64,000 bases of DNA from the NCBI RefSeq assembly GCF_900103615.1, contig NZ_FNGW01000001.1, forward strand, positions 434,001-498,000, given 5' to 3'. The stretch comes from Romboutsia lituseburensis DSM 797 (GTDB lineage Bacteria > Bacillota > Clostridia > Peptostreptococcales > Peptostreptococcaceae). This document shows positions 9,253 through 17,705 of this stretch, piece by piece. Both the position numbers and the translations under genes were made by a program. How positions within the stretch are numbered: the stretch's first letter is position 1; each line of letters begins with the position of its first letter. The notes below the pieces were generated by a model. That model ran no database searches. It worked only from the letters and a program-made list of their open reading frames with translations, and had not been told where the DNA came from.

Positions 9253-11112
9253 TTATTTGACTTTTATAACTCTTCTTCTTTTAAATAATGATAGTACTAC
9301 AATTACAAAGGATATTATAGCAATAGCTAATACACTGATTATATATTTGCTCGAATTTTGGATGCCTTTTTCATTTTTCATATTAGGCGGATTGTCTTTT
9401 GCATCTATTTTATCTGGCATGTTTGGTCTATTTATCCCCTCTGGCATGTTTGGCTTATCCATTTTATCCGGCATATTCTGACCATTCATTCCTTCTGGCA
9501 TGTTTGGTCTATCCATCCCCTCTGGAATATTTTGCATATCCATCCTTTCTGGCATGTTTTGACCATCCATCCCTTCTGGCATGTTTGGCATTTCTGAAGT
9601 ACTAGCTTCTGAATTATTATTTTTTTGTTTTACAGTTGGTACACTACCACTCAACTGATCCTTTATTGTTTGACTCATTGTTTTACTTAAGTCTAATATA
9701 CCTGGTATAGTTTTACCCATTTGACCATTTTCCATTTTTACATTATTTTTAGTATCTTCATTTTGTATATTACTATTTTTAGATTCTAAATTATTTATAT
9801 TTCCTTTAACATCAGTATTTTTATCTGGTCTGTTTCCTTTGTTCATACTATCGCTGCTATCTGATATTTCAGATTTTATATTTTTTTCAAATTCTTCAAA
9901 AGTATAAAATGCAGTTGGATCGTCTTTAACGTATTCTGATATTAAACCATATAATTTATTCGTCATATTTTCTAAGTAATCTGAGTCTAAATATTTTTCA
10001 ACAATTTCATTTAAGTACCCATGATACTTTTCTTTATATTCTTCATTAGCCAATAGAGTTGATACAAGAGGTCTATCTTCTATATTACCGGTAGTAGGTT
10101 CATCAATAGATATTAATGTATCCGAACTAGATCCTCTTCCCATACTAAATCCACCAAATGCCATATTTAAATCCCATGGTACTACAGTGAATTTCCCATT
10201 TTGTTCATATAAGTAATAGTTATGAGCAAAGCTTCCTTGGTAACTATCTAAGTTTAAGAGAGCTGTATTTAATGCTATATACTTAAGGGCTGAATCTACA
10301 TCTAAATACTTTTCTAATTCATTACCACTTTCAAGTGCTTTTAATAAATCTGTAAATTTACTATAATCAGCACTTTTCCTATCACTTTTTACTACCATTG
10401 ATGAATAGTTTTTAAAGTCATCTCCATTATACTTTAAAGCTCCACCTTGTGCACCTGTCGATTTATATAAATCTCCTGTTATGCTTTCAAAGTTATTTTC
10501 TAAAAATGGCTCTTGTATACTTTCAACCGCAAGATATAATCCATGATATTTTCCATTTATTGAAACTTTGGCATAAGCCATTTCAGGTGTTTTAAGCCCC
10601 ATATCCTCAAATATACTATATGCTATAAATTCTCTCATATAAGAAGGGTCTGAATAATTATTATTAAGATTTAATTGTGTTAATCCACCCATAGTTTGCC
10701 CGCTTACATACTCATCAAAGTTAACTTTGAAACTAAATCTATTTTCACCTTTTTTTGAGGAACTATCTTCTTCGGTATTTTTTTCCTCATTTTCATTATT
10801 GCTCGATGCAACAGCTCGAAGACTTGAATTGCCCTTTGGCCTTATCGCTACACTTCTATATGTGTCTCCATTTATAGTTATATTTGCAGATTTAAACTCT
10901 TCACTTTGAGCATTTTTAAACATATCATCTAATTCATTTTCATCTATTTCTATATTAATTTCCATTACTTTATCTCTATCAAAGTATTTTTCAACATACT
11001 CATTGCTATAAAAGTCTACACCTTCACTACCTGAAATCTTATAGATGTATACTATCCCTATTAAAAAAATCAACATAGATAAAGTAATTGCTATAAATTT
11101 TTTATTATTCAT
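9253..11112 (-). CDS. CotH-kinase family protein, membrane-anchored at both ends
   Basis: A 619-residue protein with an N-terminal membrane anchor (residues 8-25), a large extracytoplasmic CotH-kinase domain at about 45-420, a low-complexity linker, seven Met/Pro-rich repeats (510-572), and a C-terminal membrane helix (about 591-610) followed by KRRR. CotH hallmarks seen are RPKGNSS (91-97), the GLYLAVE strand (191-197) and VPWDLNMAFGG (311-321). CotH proteins are atypical protein kinases first known from spore coats; here the topology suggests an envelope role. It is the third gene after a VTC polymerase and DUF4956, spaced 16 bp from the latter, a conserved clostridial grouping. Regulated, by inference, from the 11-bp-repeat promoter at 12608. 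Confidence 0.9.
   Translation of the reverse strand: MNNKKFIAITLSMLIFLIGIVYIYKISGSEGVDFYSNEYVEKYFDRDKVMEINIEIDENELDDMFKNAQSEEFKSANITINGDTYRSVAIRPKGNSSLRAVASSNNENEEKNTEEDSSSKKGENRFSFKVNFDEYVSGQTMGGLTQLNLNNNYSDPSYMREFIAYSIFEDMGLKTPEMAYAKVSINGKYHGLYLAVESIQEPFLENNFESITGDLYKSTGAQGGALKYNGDDFKNYSSMVVKSDRKSADYSKFTDLLKALESGNELEKYLDVDSALKYIALNTALLNLDSYQGSFAHNYYLYEQNGKFTVVPWDLNMAFGGFSMGRGSSSDTLISIDEPTTGNIEDRPLVSTLLANEEYKEKYHGYLNEIVEKYLDSDYLENMTNKLYGLISEYVKDDPTAFYTFEEFEKNIKSEISDSSDSMNKGNRPDKNTDVKGNINNLESKNSNIQNEDTKNNVKMENGQMGKTIPGILDLSKTMSQTIKDQLSGSVPTVKQKNNNSEASTSEMPNMPEGMDGQNMPERMDMQNIPEGMDRPNMPEGMNGQNMPDKMDKPNMPEGINRPNMPDKIDAKDNPPNMKNEKGIQNSSKYIISVLAIAIISFVIVVLSLFKRRRVIKVK
9397..9585 (-). repeat. 27-bp coding tandem repeat (seven 9-residue units)
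   Basis: Seven in-frame units close to NMPEGMDxQ / NMPDKMDKP in the CotH-kinase protein, residues 510-572. Units differ at several codons, so it is an old or selected array. Confidence 0.88.
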
Positions 11113-11128
11113 AAGAGATTACTCCTCT

Positions 11129-11803
11129 CTATGCTGCATAGTCACCATTGTAGCTTACAAGTACCGAATTAGTAACACCTTGTATTTGACTTAATTCATT
11201 TACAAATTTAGTTTCTCCATTTTTCATTCTAACTTCAAATACTAATTCTATCCCTCTATCTGCTATAACACTTTTTGATTTAACTTGATACTTTGAAAAT
11301 GTTGATTTGATCTTTTTATTTACTACTTCTTCACTATTTTCATCACTACAATTTATCATTAATATATATGGAGTATCTAGTACAGTTTTATTTGCAAAGA
11401 ATACTAATATTAATCCCATAACAATTGATGCAAATATTGCTAATGGAATAAGCCCTGCTCCTAAAACTATCCCTGATGCTATTGCCCAGAATAAAAATAC
11501 TAAATCCATCGGATCTTTTATAGCCGTTCTAAAACGTACAATAGATAATGCCCCTACCATACCTAATGATAGTACTACATTTGAAGTTACAGCTAATATC
11601 ACAAAAGTAGTAAGCATAGTTAACGCTACTAAAGATACATTAAATGGTCTAGAGTACATAACCCCCATAAATGTCTTTTTATATACCATATATATAAATA
11701 ATCCTACTAAAAATGCTGCACCTAAAGCTATTATACTGTCAATAGCCGAAAAACCAGATACCTTGTCCACAAAACTTGATTTAAAAACATCATTAAATGT
11801 CAT
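11129..11803 (-). CDS. DUF4956 membrane protein
   Basis: A 224-residue protein with four hydrophobic helices in residues 20-150 (AIDSIIALGAAFLVGLFIYMV, FNVSLVALTMLTTFVI, VLSLGMVGALSIVRFRTAIKDP, FLFWAIASGIVLGAG) and a soluble ferredoxin-like C-terminal domain. The GALSIVRFRTAIKDPMD segment is the recognisable DUF4956 hallmark. Function is unknown; the family is regularly found beside VTC-domain polyphosphate polymerases and CotH kinases, as here. It sits 63 bp behind the VTC gene and 16 bp ahead of CotH. The ATG has an AGGTAGG-like site upstream. Confidence 0.88.
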   Translation of the reverse strand: MTFNDVFKSSFVDKVSGFSAIDSIIALGAAFLVGLFIYMVYKKTFMGVMYSRPFNVSLVALTMLTTFVILAVTSNVVLSLGMVGALSIVRFRTAIKDPMDLVFLFWAIASGIVLGAGLIPLAIFASIVMGLILVFFANKTVLDTPYILMINCSDENSEEVVNKKIKSTFSKYQVKSKSVIADRGIELVFEVRMKNGETKFVNELSQIQGVTNSVLVSYNGDYAA

Positions 11804-11866
11804 ATTAAATTTCCTACCTTTCTATATATCGTGTATTTTAATATACACTCTTTTATTATCCTAAAT

Positions 11867-12556
11867 TTAAACATAAGCTCTACTTATTGCGTATTTAGAA
11901 ACTGCAGTTGAACTACATTTATTAATCTGTACTAAGTCTAATATAAAATCAGGAATAAACTCATCATACTTTACTTCAAGTACACTTGTGTTATTTTCTA
12001 AAAGTGATATGCATTGTGACTTTGTATCAAATATATCTACAGTATTAACAGCTGTTCTTATATCACTGTCTATTGTTACTCTTATGTTTCCTGCATTATA
12101 AATGTATGCTTCTCTATAATAGTCAACAATTGATTTTGGCCTTAACCTATCACATTTTAACTTCACATAAAACTCTTGAAGTAGCTTATCATTAGATTCT
12201 TTTAAAAACTCAATTTCATTTTCTATTATTTTTTTTACTTCTTCTTTACTTAATCTAGCACTTATCTTTGCAGTCATATTGTTATGCTTTATTTTTTTCT
12301 CTAATCTTATAAAAGAAGTATCATTATTATATAACCTTATTCTAAATTTTTCTCTAGTTGAAAAACCGTTAATTTTATCTAATAAAGCCTTGTCTTCTGG
12401 TGTATCAAAATAAAGACTTCTTATTAGATACTTGCCACTATTAGATGCATTTTTATCTATGCTCATAATAGGCGCTATTCTAGACTTTATAGTTACTATA
12501 TCTGCATTCATAATTTTATGTTTCATTTCATGTCTATACTTTAGTTTTTGTTTCAT
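11867..12556 (-). CDS. VTC-domain polyphosphate polymerase
   Basis: A 229-residue CYTH-like tunnel-fold enzyme related to the catalytic domain of the yeast vacuolar transporter chaperone, which makes polyphosphate from ATP. Seen: KYRHEMKHKI near the N-terminus, IRSLYFDTPED, the basic strands REKFRIRLYN and IRLEKKIKHN, and late VDYYREAY, RVTIDSDIRT and VLEVKYDEF strands whose acidic residues bind metal. An ATG 18 bp further upstream is open, but the AGAGGTGAG ribosome site sits 3-5 bases before the ATG at 12554-12556, so I start there. First gene of the operon with DUF4956 and CotH; its promoter carries three 11-bp direct repeats. Confidence 0.88.
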   Translation of the reverse strand: MKQKLKYRHEMKHKIMNADIVTIKSRIAPIMSIDKNASNSGKYLIRSLYFDTPEDKALLDKINGFSTREKFRIRLYNNDTSFIRLEKKIKHNNMTAKISARLSKEEVKKIIENEIEFLKESNDKLLQEFYVKLKCDRLRPKSIVDYYREAYIYNAGNIRVTIDSDIRTAVNTVDIFDTKSQCISLLENNTSVLEVKYDEFIPDFILDLVQINKCSSTAVSKYAISRAYV

Positions 12557-12607
12557 ATTCTCACCTCTTTTCATTCAATTTATATTAACAGTATATAATT
12601 TTTATAT

Positions 12608-12656
12608 ATTATAAATCTCCGTAAAACAGTGGCATCTTTGTGGCACATTTGTGGCA
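12608..12656 (-). promoter_or_regulatory. Promoter with three 11-bp direct repeats (VTC-CotH operon)
   Basis: On the minus strand a TATAAT box lies at 12608-12613. Upstream, TGCC-type half sites (GCCACAAA and variants; GGCA on the plus strand at 12631, 12642 and 12653) repeat at exactly 11-bp intervals, the first 18 bp from the TATAAT box. TTTACGGAGATT fills the interval. The layout matches OmpR/PhoB-type activator sites, and the same array stands at 17606-17654. Confidence 0.78.
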
Positions 12657-12670
12657 ATTCAAATCAAAAT

Positions 12671-12708
12671 TTCACTTTGCTTATAGCGCCAATGACTTCA
12701 TCCGTTAA
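12671..12708 (+). repeat. Dispersed intergenic repeat, copy 2
   Basis: Copy with core GCGCCAATGACTTCATCCGTT, running into the A tract of the histidine kinase terminator. Confidence 0.75.
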
Positions 12709-12710
12709 TA

Positions 12711-12744
12711 AAAAAAAGAGCACGTCTAAAGTGACTGCTCTTTT
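12711..12744 (-). terminator. Terminator of the two-component operon
   Basis: AAAGAGCA ... TGCTCTTTT hairpin directly after the histidine kinase stop. Confidence 0.72.
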
Positions 12745-12758
12745 AACTTAAGTACCTT

Positions 12759-14216
12759 TTAATTTTTTATAATTATAGTAAATTTAGCTCCTAAATCTGT
12801 ATTTTCTGCTTTTATATCTCCATCGTGCTTTTTAATAATAGATTTTACTATAGATAACCCTATTCCATGTTTACCTTTATTCCCTTTATAAAATCTATCA
12901 AATATATAATCTAAATCTTCATTTTTTATTCCGTCACCATCATCTTCTATATATACCACTATACTTTCATTAGTTTTTTTACATCCTATTATTATCTGGC
13001 TTTTAGCATACCTTAAAGCATTTTCTATGATATTTAAAAATGCCCTATACATACTTTTTTCATCACAATTTAGCAATACTTCTTCTTCATCAAAATCATA
13101 TTTAAATTCAATTCCCTTATTTAAAGCTCTAGCTTTTTGTTTTAGTGTGCAATTTGATAAAAGCTCTCTAATGTCACACTCTACTAACTCATAATCTTTT
13201 GTTATATTATCAATCTTTGATATGTATAGTAATTCTTCAACCATATCACTAAGCCTATTACTTTCTTCTAATATAACATCACTTGCACTATCTTTGTCTA
13301 TTACGTTATATTTTATAGCTTCTGCATATCCTTTTATAGACATAAGAGGCGTTCTAAGCTCGTGAGATGCATTTTGAAAAAATATCTTTTGCTCTTTATC
13401 GTACTTATCTAAATACTCAGCACTTTTATTCATTATCTTAGAAAGTTCATCTAGTTCTTTATCAGCAAAATTAAAATCATTTTTATCAAATTTTCCTTTA
13501 CCTATATTTTTAGCAAAACCACAAAGCTTTTGTATTGGTCTGGCTATTTTATTTGAAAGTACTATAGCTGTTAAAGTAGCCAGTATGCCTGCTATTATCA
13601 TAACTAAAATTAATAATGTATTTATTTGATTTGCTAAATTTAATGTTGCTGATATATCTATAAATAAAACTAAGTAATTATCTTCTATACTTTCAACACT
13701 CTTTATTTTTAATATAGATGCATAGTATTTTTTGTTTTTTGTTGAAACTTTAAATGGTTCATTATATTCTAGACTAATTTTATCATTTTTTATTTGCTTT
13801 AATATAAACTCATATTCATTGATGTCCTTTAAAAAATCCTCTTCTCTAGTTGGAAATACTAAATTGTAATTTTTATCAATTACCATAGCCTCTGCATTTG
13901 ATTGCATCTCTGCCATTCTTACTTTTTCCTGAACACCTTTCATAAATTCAGGAAATTCATTTTCTTCACGTTCATGAATTTCAAATTCTCTTGGAAGGGG
14001 CTTTTCTTTTGGATATTTTAATGGAATCAAGCTTTTGTCAAAATTCTCTACTAAATTTGTTGCTTTTTTTAATTCAGTATTAGAGCTTTTTTGTATGTAT
14101 GTGTTTACTAACAAATTAAATGAAAATACAATTCCTAAAAATATAATAATTAATAATGTAAGTATACTGCGTAGTATTCTACTTTTTATACTTATTTTTT
14201 TTTTAATATATTTCAT
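12759..14216 (-). CDS. Membrane sensor histidine kinase (OmpR-system type)
   Basis: A 485-residue sensor: membrane helix at about 13-37, an extracytoplasmic sensor of about 155 residues rich in charged residues (about 40-195), second helix about 198-220, HAMP linker (KIARPIQKLCGFAKNIGKG), a HisKA dimerisation helix with the phosphorylated His285 in NASHELRTPLMSIKG, then N, G1 and G2 boxes of the ATPase domain (NIIENALRYA, EDDGDGI, GKHGIGLSIV). Starts 3 bp after the response regulator stop, so translation is coupled. It lies between two operons with the same direct-repeat promoter, and the pair is the natural candidate to control them. The signal sensed is unknown. Confidence 0.93.
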   Translation of the reverse strand: MKYIKKKISIKSRILRSILTLLIIIFLGIVFSFNLLVNTYIQKSSNTELKKATNLVENFDKSLIPLKYPKEKPLPREFEIHEREENEFPEFMKGVQEKVRMAEMQSNAEAMVIDKNYNLVFPTREEDFLKDINEYEFILKQIKNDKISLEYNEPFKVSTKNKKYYASILKIKSVESIEDNYLVLFIDISATLNLANQINTLLILVMIIAGILATLTAIVLSNKIARPIQKLCGFAKNIGKGKFDKNDFNFADKELDELSKIMNKSAEYLDKYDKEQKIFFQNASHELRTPLMSIKGYAEAIKYNVIDKDSASDVILEESNRLSDMVEELLYISKIDNITKDYELVECDIRELLSNCTLKQKARALNKGIEFKYDFDEEEVLLNCDEKSMYRAFLNIIENALRYAKSQIIIGCKKTNESIVVYIEDDGDGIKNEDLDYIFDRFYKGNKGKHGIGLSIVKSIIKKHDGDIKAENTDLGAKFTIIIKN

Positions 14217-14219
14217 TTA

Positions 14220-14909
14220 TTAATTCTCCTTAAGTCTAAATCCAAATCCCCATACTGTTTCTATTAAAATATTTGTATCAGAGATTTTTTTACGAAGCCT
14301 TTTAACAGTATCATCTGCAGCTCTAGTTTCAATTTCACTATCATATCCCCATATCTTATTTAATAACTCTTCTCTAGATACAGCTCTTTCTTTATTTTCA
14401 AATAAGTATGTTAGGAGATTATACTCATTAGGAGTAAGGTCTATAATCTCATTTAAATTACTTACTGTTTTTGTGTCTGTATTTATAGTTATATCTCCAA
14501 ATTCTAAAACCGTTTGCTTACTTTTATTATTTTGAATCTTTTCAAAATCTATCCTTCTAAAAATTGCTTTGACCCTCATAACAAGTGCCATTGGACTAAA
14601 TGGCTTAGTAAAATAATCATCACTTCCTAAAGTAATTCCTGTTATATAGTCAATATCGCTATCTCTAGCTGTTAGCATTATTATAGGTACTGTGCTTTTT
14701 TCTCTTATACTAGTACAAATTTCAAACCCATCAGAACCAGGCATCATGATATCTAATATAACCAAATCACATTCTTTTTCATTAAACTCTTTAAGTAGCA
14801 AGTCTCCATTTTCAAAATCTTTTACTATATGTCCATCATTTTCTAAAAATGTCTTAACTAATTTTCTTATATTATTTTCATCATCTGCTATATATATTAA
14901 TTTTGACAC
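14220..14909 (-). CDS. OmpR-family response regulator
   Basis: A 229-residue regulator. Receiver domain at 1-120 with acidic pocket D9/D10, phospho-acceptor D53 in LVILDIMMPGSDGFE, T in MLTARDSD and K in TKPFSP; winged-helix domain at about 130-229 (LTPNEYNLLTYLFENKERAVSREELLNKIWG, AADDTVKRLRKKI, VWGFGFRL). It starts with GTG at 14907-14909 after a GGAGGTAC ribosome site. OmpR-family proteins bind direct repeats spaced 10-11 bp, which is what stands upstream of the two neighbouring operons (12608-12656 and 17606-17654). No such repeat is seen in its own upstream region, so it may not autoregulate through that site. Confidence 0.94.
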   Translation of the reverse strand: MSKLIYIADDENNIRKLVKTFLENDGHIVKDFENGDLLLKEFNEKECDLVILDIMMPGSDGFEICTSIREKSTVPIIMLTARDSDIDYITGITLGSDDYFTKPFSPMALVMRVKAIFRRIDFEKIQNNKSKQTVLEFGDITINTDTKTVSNLNEIIDLTPNEYNLLTYLFENKERAVSREELLNKIWGYDSEIETRAADDTVKRLRKKISDTNILIETVWGFGFRLKEN

Positions 14910-14998
14910 AACGTACCTCCAAATTAATTTTATTACTTATATCTATTTTAAATTAAATTTATTATTTTCACTATGATAATATTTATATTTAGCAAATT

Positions 14999-15047
14999 AG
15001 GCTAACTAAGATATTATCTAATTTTATAGATTTATTCTTAGTTAGCC
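14999..15047 (-). terminator. Hairpin after apbE, possible terminator
   Basis: GGCTAACTAAG and CTTAGTTAGCC arms with a 27-nt AT-rich loop, just past the apbE stop. There is no strong T tract, so the terminator reading is tentative. Confidence 0.45.
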
Positions 15048-15072
15048 GTTTAATAAATAGCTTTATTAAGTT

Positions 15073-16032
15073 TTAATATGATAACACTTTTTTATCACAA
15101 AACAAATTAAACTTATGTAATAAATCTTTAGTTATTATGATTTCATCATCTTTTGAAATCATAACTCCACTAAGGTTATTAAATTTCATAAAATCACAAG
15201 CCATATATTTTCCCATCATAAACAATGGTGTAGAAAAAGCATCCCCTAATATAGATTCCTTACTAACTATAGTTATACTTTTTAAATCGGTATCAGCAGG
15301 ATAACCTGTATGAGGGTCTAGTATATGATGATAAACTTTACCTTCACTTAAGAAAGCTCTTTCATAATCTCCAGATGTTACAACTGACATATTTTCTAAC
15401 TCTAGCGCACCAATTATATCTTGACTATGTTTTATAGGCTCATAAATTCCAACCTTCCATAAGCTTTTATTTTCTTTTCTTCCCAATACTTTTACATTAC
15501 CACCTATATTTATTACTGCTGATGTTATATTATTTTCTTTATATAAATTTATTATTTTATCAGCTATATATCCTTTGGCAATTGCACCTAAGTCAATTTT
15601 TTGATTTTCATGTTTAAGCATTATACTTAAATTGTTATCATCTAATAGTATATCCTTATAATTTACTATAGAAGCTATTTTTTTAGCTTCTTCTTTTTTT
15701 AATATATTAGGGTTTTTGGAATTTATTTTCCATGCACTTACTAAAGGAGCTACGCTTATATCAAATAGTCCATCCGTTTTTTGTGAAAATTTTATAGACT
15801 GTTTTATTAGTTCAAAGGTTTCAAATGATACTTTTACAAATTTATGCCCTGCGTATTTATTAATTTGACTAATCTCACTACTACTATCATAAAAATTCAA
15901 CCTTTTTTCTAAATCTATCATCATATTAGTCGCTTTATCCAAAACCAGGCTATCTGATAATTTACTTGTATATATTTTTTGCTCTACATTTGTATTAAAA
16001 ATAAAATCTTTACGCTCCATAATATCTAGCAT
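15073..16032 (-). CDS. apbE: FAD:protein FMN transferase (ApbE)
   Basis: A 319-residue flavin transferase that uses FAD and magnesium to attach FMN to a threonine in target proteins. Motifs seen: FDISVAPLV, KIDLGAIAKGYIAD, NIGGNVKVLG, TSGDYERAF, YHHILDPHTGYPA and ILGDAFSTPLFMMG, all standard for ApbE. No signal peptide or lipobox is visible at the N-terminus, so this copy may act from the cytoplasmic side or be exported in an unobvious way. It starts 21 bp after the FMN-binding protein gene, whose SGATYS site is its obvious substrate. The ATG follows AAAGGAG by 8 bases. Confidence 0.95.
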   Translation of the reverse strand: MLDIMERKDFIFNTNVEQKIYTSKLSDSLVLDKATNMMIDLEKRLNFYDSSSEISQINKYAGHKFVKVSFETFELIKQSIKFSQKTDGLFDISVAPLVSAWKINSKNPNILKKEEAKKIASIVNYKDILLDDNNLSIMLKHENQKIDLGAIAKGYIADKIINLYKENNITSAVINIGGNVKVLGRKENKSLWKVGIYEPIKHSQDIIGALELENMSVVTSGDYERAFLSEGKVYHHILDPHTGYPADTDLKSITIVSKESILGDAFSTPLFMMGKYMACDFMKFNNLSGVMISKDDEIIITKDLLHKFNLFCDKKVLSY

Positions 16033-16053
16033 GTGTAATACTCCTTTTTTAAT

Positions 16054-16665
16054 TTATTGAACATTGGTTTCTAAATTAGAATTAACATCTTTTGTTGATT
16101 CTTGTGATGAATCAGCACCTTTCAGTGCATTATTCACAGCATTTATAATACCTACACTACTATAAGTTGCACCTGATACAGTATCTACATCTGTACTTTG
16201 TTTTTTTATTATTTGAGAAGGTACTTCTTCAAATGCTTTCTCATAAAAACCTGGAGTTTCATTATGACTTACTATTTTTATATCAGAAATTTTAGAGCTG
16301 GATATAACAACCTGAACTTTAAGATTTGGTCCATATGCAGATGCTTGACCTTCATATGTTCCATCACTATATTGACCCGATATATTAACACTATCTTCTG
16401 TCTCTAATGATCCTTGACCTTCATGATGATGACCTGGTCTCTTTCCATTTTTCCCTTCCCCATTTTTTAACATTGCTTCAAACTCTTCTTCACTCATACC
16501 TTCAGGTATCAATGAACTTGGTGTTTCTTTATTCTCAAATGTATTGGAACTTGCACTATTATTTTCTTGAGCTACTTGAAAGTTACCTAAAAAGCTAGTC
16601 CCTATTGATCCAATTATTATTCCACTTACTGTTGCCGCTATTATTTTATTTTTACTATTTTTCAT
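16054..16665 (-). CDS. FMN-binding domain protein (covalent flavin carrier)
   Basis: A 203-residue exported or membrane-anchored protein: hydrophobic N-terminus (about 7-29), an acidic and His-rich linker (residues 45-95, including HHHEG), then one FMN-binding domain at about 98-185. DGTYEGQASAYG opens the domain, and SGATYSSVG contains the acceptor Thr167 to which ApbE attaches FMN by a phosphoester bond. Such domains carry electrons on the outer face of the membrane. It lies between a NapH-like ferredoxin and apbE with gaps of about 20 bp, so the three genes make a complete extracytoplasmic flavin redox module. AGGAG ribosome site. Confidence 0.92.
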   Translation of the reverse strand: MKNSKNKIIAATVSGIIIGSIGTSFLGNFQVAQENNSASSNTFENKETPSSLIPEGMSEEEFEAMLKNGEGKNGKRPGHHHEGQGSLETEDSVNISGQYSDGTYEGQASAYGPNLKVQVVISSSKISDIKIVSHNETPGFYEKAFEEVPSQIIKKQSTDVDTVSGATYSSVGIINAVNNALKGADSSQESTKDVNSNLETNVQ

Positions 16666-16687
16666 TAATTCTCTCCTTTATATAAAT

Positions 16688-17542
16688 CTAATATTCAATA
16701 TTTACTTGTTCAGATTCTATATCTTTAGATGTAAATTCAATAGTATTTGATTTTGGACATATATTTTTATCTAAACAATCTAAACACGAAATACATCTTA
16801 TATCTCTAACCGCCTCAGATTCGTGAATTTCAATTCCCATTGGGCACTCTTTATCACACCTTTTACAATTTAAGCAACTTTCTTTCTCTCTAATTACTCT
16901 AAAAACCTTAAACTTATTAAATATCCCTAAGAATGCACCATATGGACATAAATATTTACACCAAGGTCTTTGTACAAATAATGAAATTAAAATAACTAAA
17001 AATAGTATAAACACCCCAACTAAGCTTATAGGCTTTTTATTGAATATACCTAAAAATGCATGGTATGGATTTATAGCTTCTAATATCATAACACTTGAAG
17101 TCGCAGTTAGTATTATTGCTAAAATTAAACTTAGATATCTTGTAAACTTTAATTTATTATCAAGTTCTTTTTTTATAAAATGGTTATATTTATCCTTAAA
17201 TATTTTTTTACCTACTCTTGCAGTTAAATCTTGAATTGCTCCAAATGGACATATAAATCCACATATTACTGGTCCAAATATTAACGTCAAAATTATAGAA
17301 ACACCTATAATTATGCCTAATATACTTTTGATCTTTTCTACCCACAATGTTGGCGAAGCTATAAACTGATAAATACTAGTTACACCACATGTTGGGCATA
17401 TGTAATGAAAAATTGATTCTGATATCCATGGTATTGATTTATTAATACTAATTAAATAATGATTGATTGACGATACTATAACCACTAATAAAACTGTTAT
17501 CTGAATTAATAATCTTTTATTATGTTTTAAGATTTTTTTCAC
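16688..17542 (-). CDS. NapH/YccM-like membrane 4Fe-4S protein
   Basis: A 284-residue protein with about five membrane helices and cysteine motifs of membrane ferredoxins: CPTCG near residue 50, CGFICPFGAIQDL, WCKYLCPYGAFLG, then two 4Fe-4S motifs near the C-terminus, CLNCKRCDKECP and CISCLDCLDKNICPK. The paired CPFGA/CPYGA elements match the NapH/NosR/RnfE-associated polyferredoxin family that moves electrons through the membrane. It begins with GTG (AGGAGG 7 bases upstream). First gene of the operon with the FMN-binding protein and apbE; its likely role is to pass electrons to the extracytoplasmic FMN. The 11-bp-repeat promoter at 17606 lies about 65 bp upstream. Confidence 0.9.
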   Translation of the reverse strand: MKKILKHNKRLLIQITVLLVVIVSSINHYLISINKSIPWISESIFHYICPTCGVTSIYQFIASPTLWVEKIKSILGIIIGVSIILTLIFGPVICGFICPFGAIQDLTARVGKKIFKDKYNHFIKKELDNKLKFTRYLSLILAIILTATSSVMILEAINPYHAFLGIFNKKPISLVGVFILFLVILISLFVQRPWCKYLCPYGAFLGIFNKFKVFRVIREKESCLNCKRCDKECPMGIEIHESEAVRDIRCISCLDCLDKNICPKSNTIEFTSKDIESEQVNIEY

Positions 17543-17605
17543 TATCTATCCTCCTAATTTACTTTTTAATGTACTTTATATAAATAAATTATATATATTT
17601 CAAGT

Positions 17606-17654
17606 ATTATAAATCTCCGTAAATTAAGGGCATATTTGTGGCAAACTTGGTGCA
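17606..17654 (-). promoter_or_regulatory. Promoter with three 11-bp direct repeats (flavin redox operon)
   Basis: Minus-strand TATAAT at 17606-17611 preceded by the same TTTACGGAGATT block and by half sites at 17629, 17640 and 17651 (GGCA, GGCA, TGCA on the plus strand), again 11 bp apart and 18 bp from the TATAAT box. The third repeat is the weakest. Confidence 0.76.
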
Positions 17655-17672
17655 AAGTAATATCAAAAACGT

Positions 17673-17704
17673 AAAAAAAGAGCTCTATTAAGCTCTTTTT
17701 TATA
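17673..17704 (-). terminator. Terminator of lplA
   Basis: AAAGAGCT and AGCTCTTT hairpin with T tract; preceded by ACGTAAAAAAA on the plus strand, the flank also seen at other terminators here. Confidence 0.82.
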
Positions 17705-17705
17705 T

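Noticed and set aside
9257-9605. Three repetitive plus-strand frames opposite the CotH gene
   Set aside because: They are reverse translations of the 27-bp tandem repeat in the real gene.
14999-15072. OmpR-type repeats before the response regulator gene itself
   Set aside because: I looked for the GGCA 11-bp pattern at 14910-15072 and found none; only a hairpin is present.
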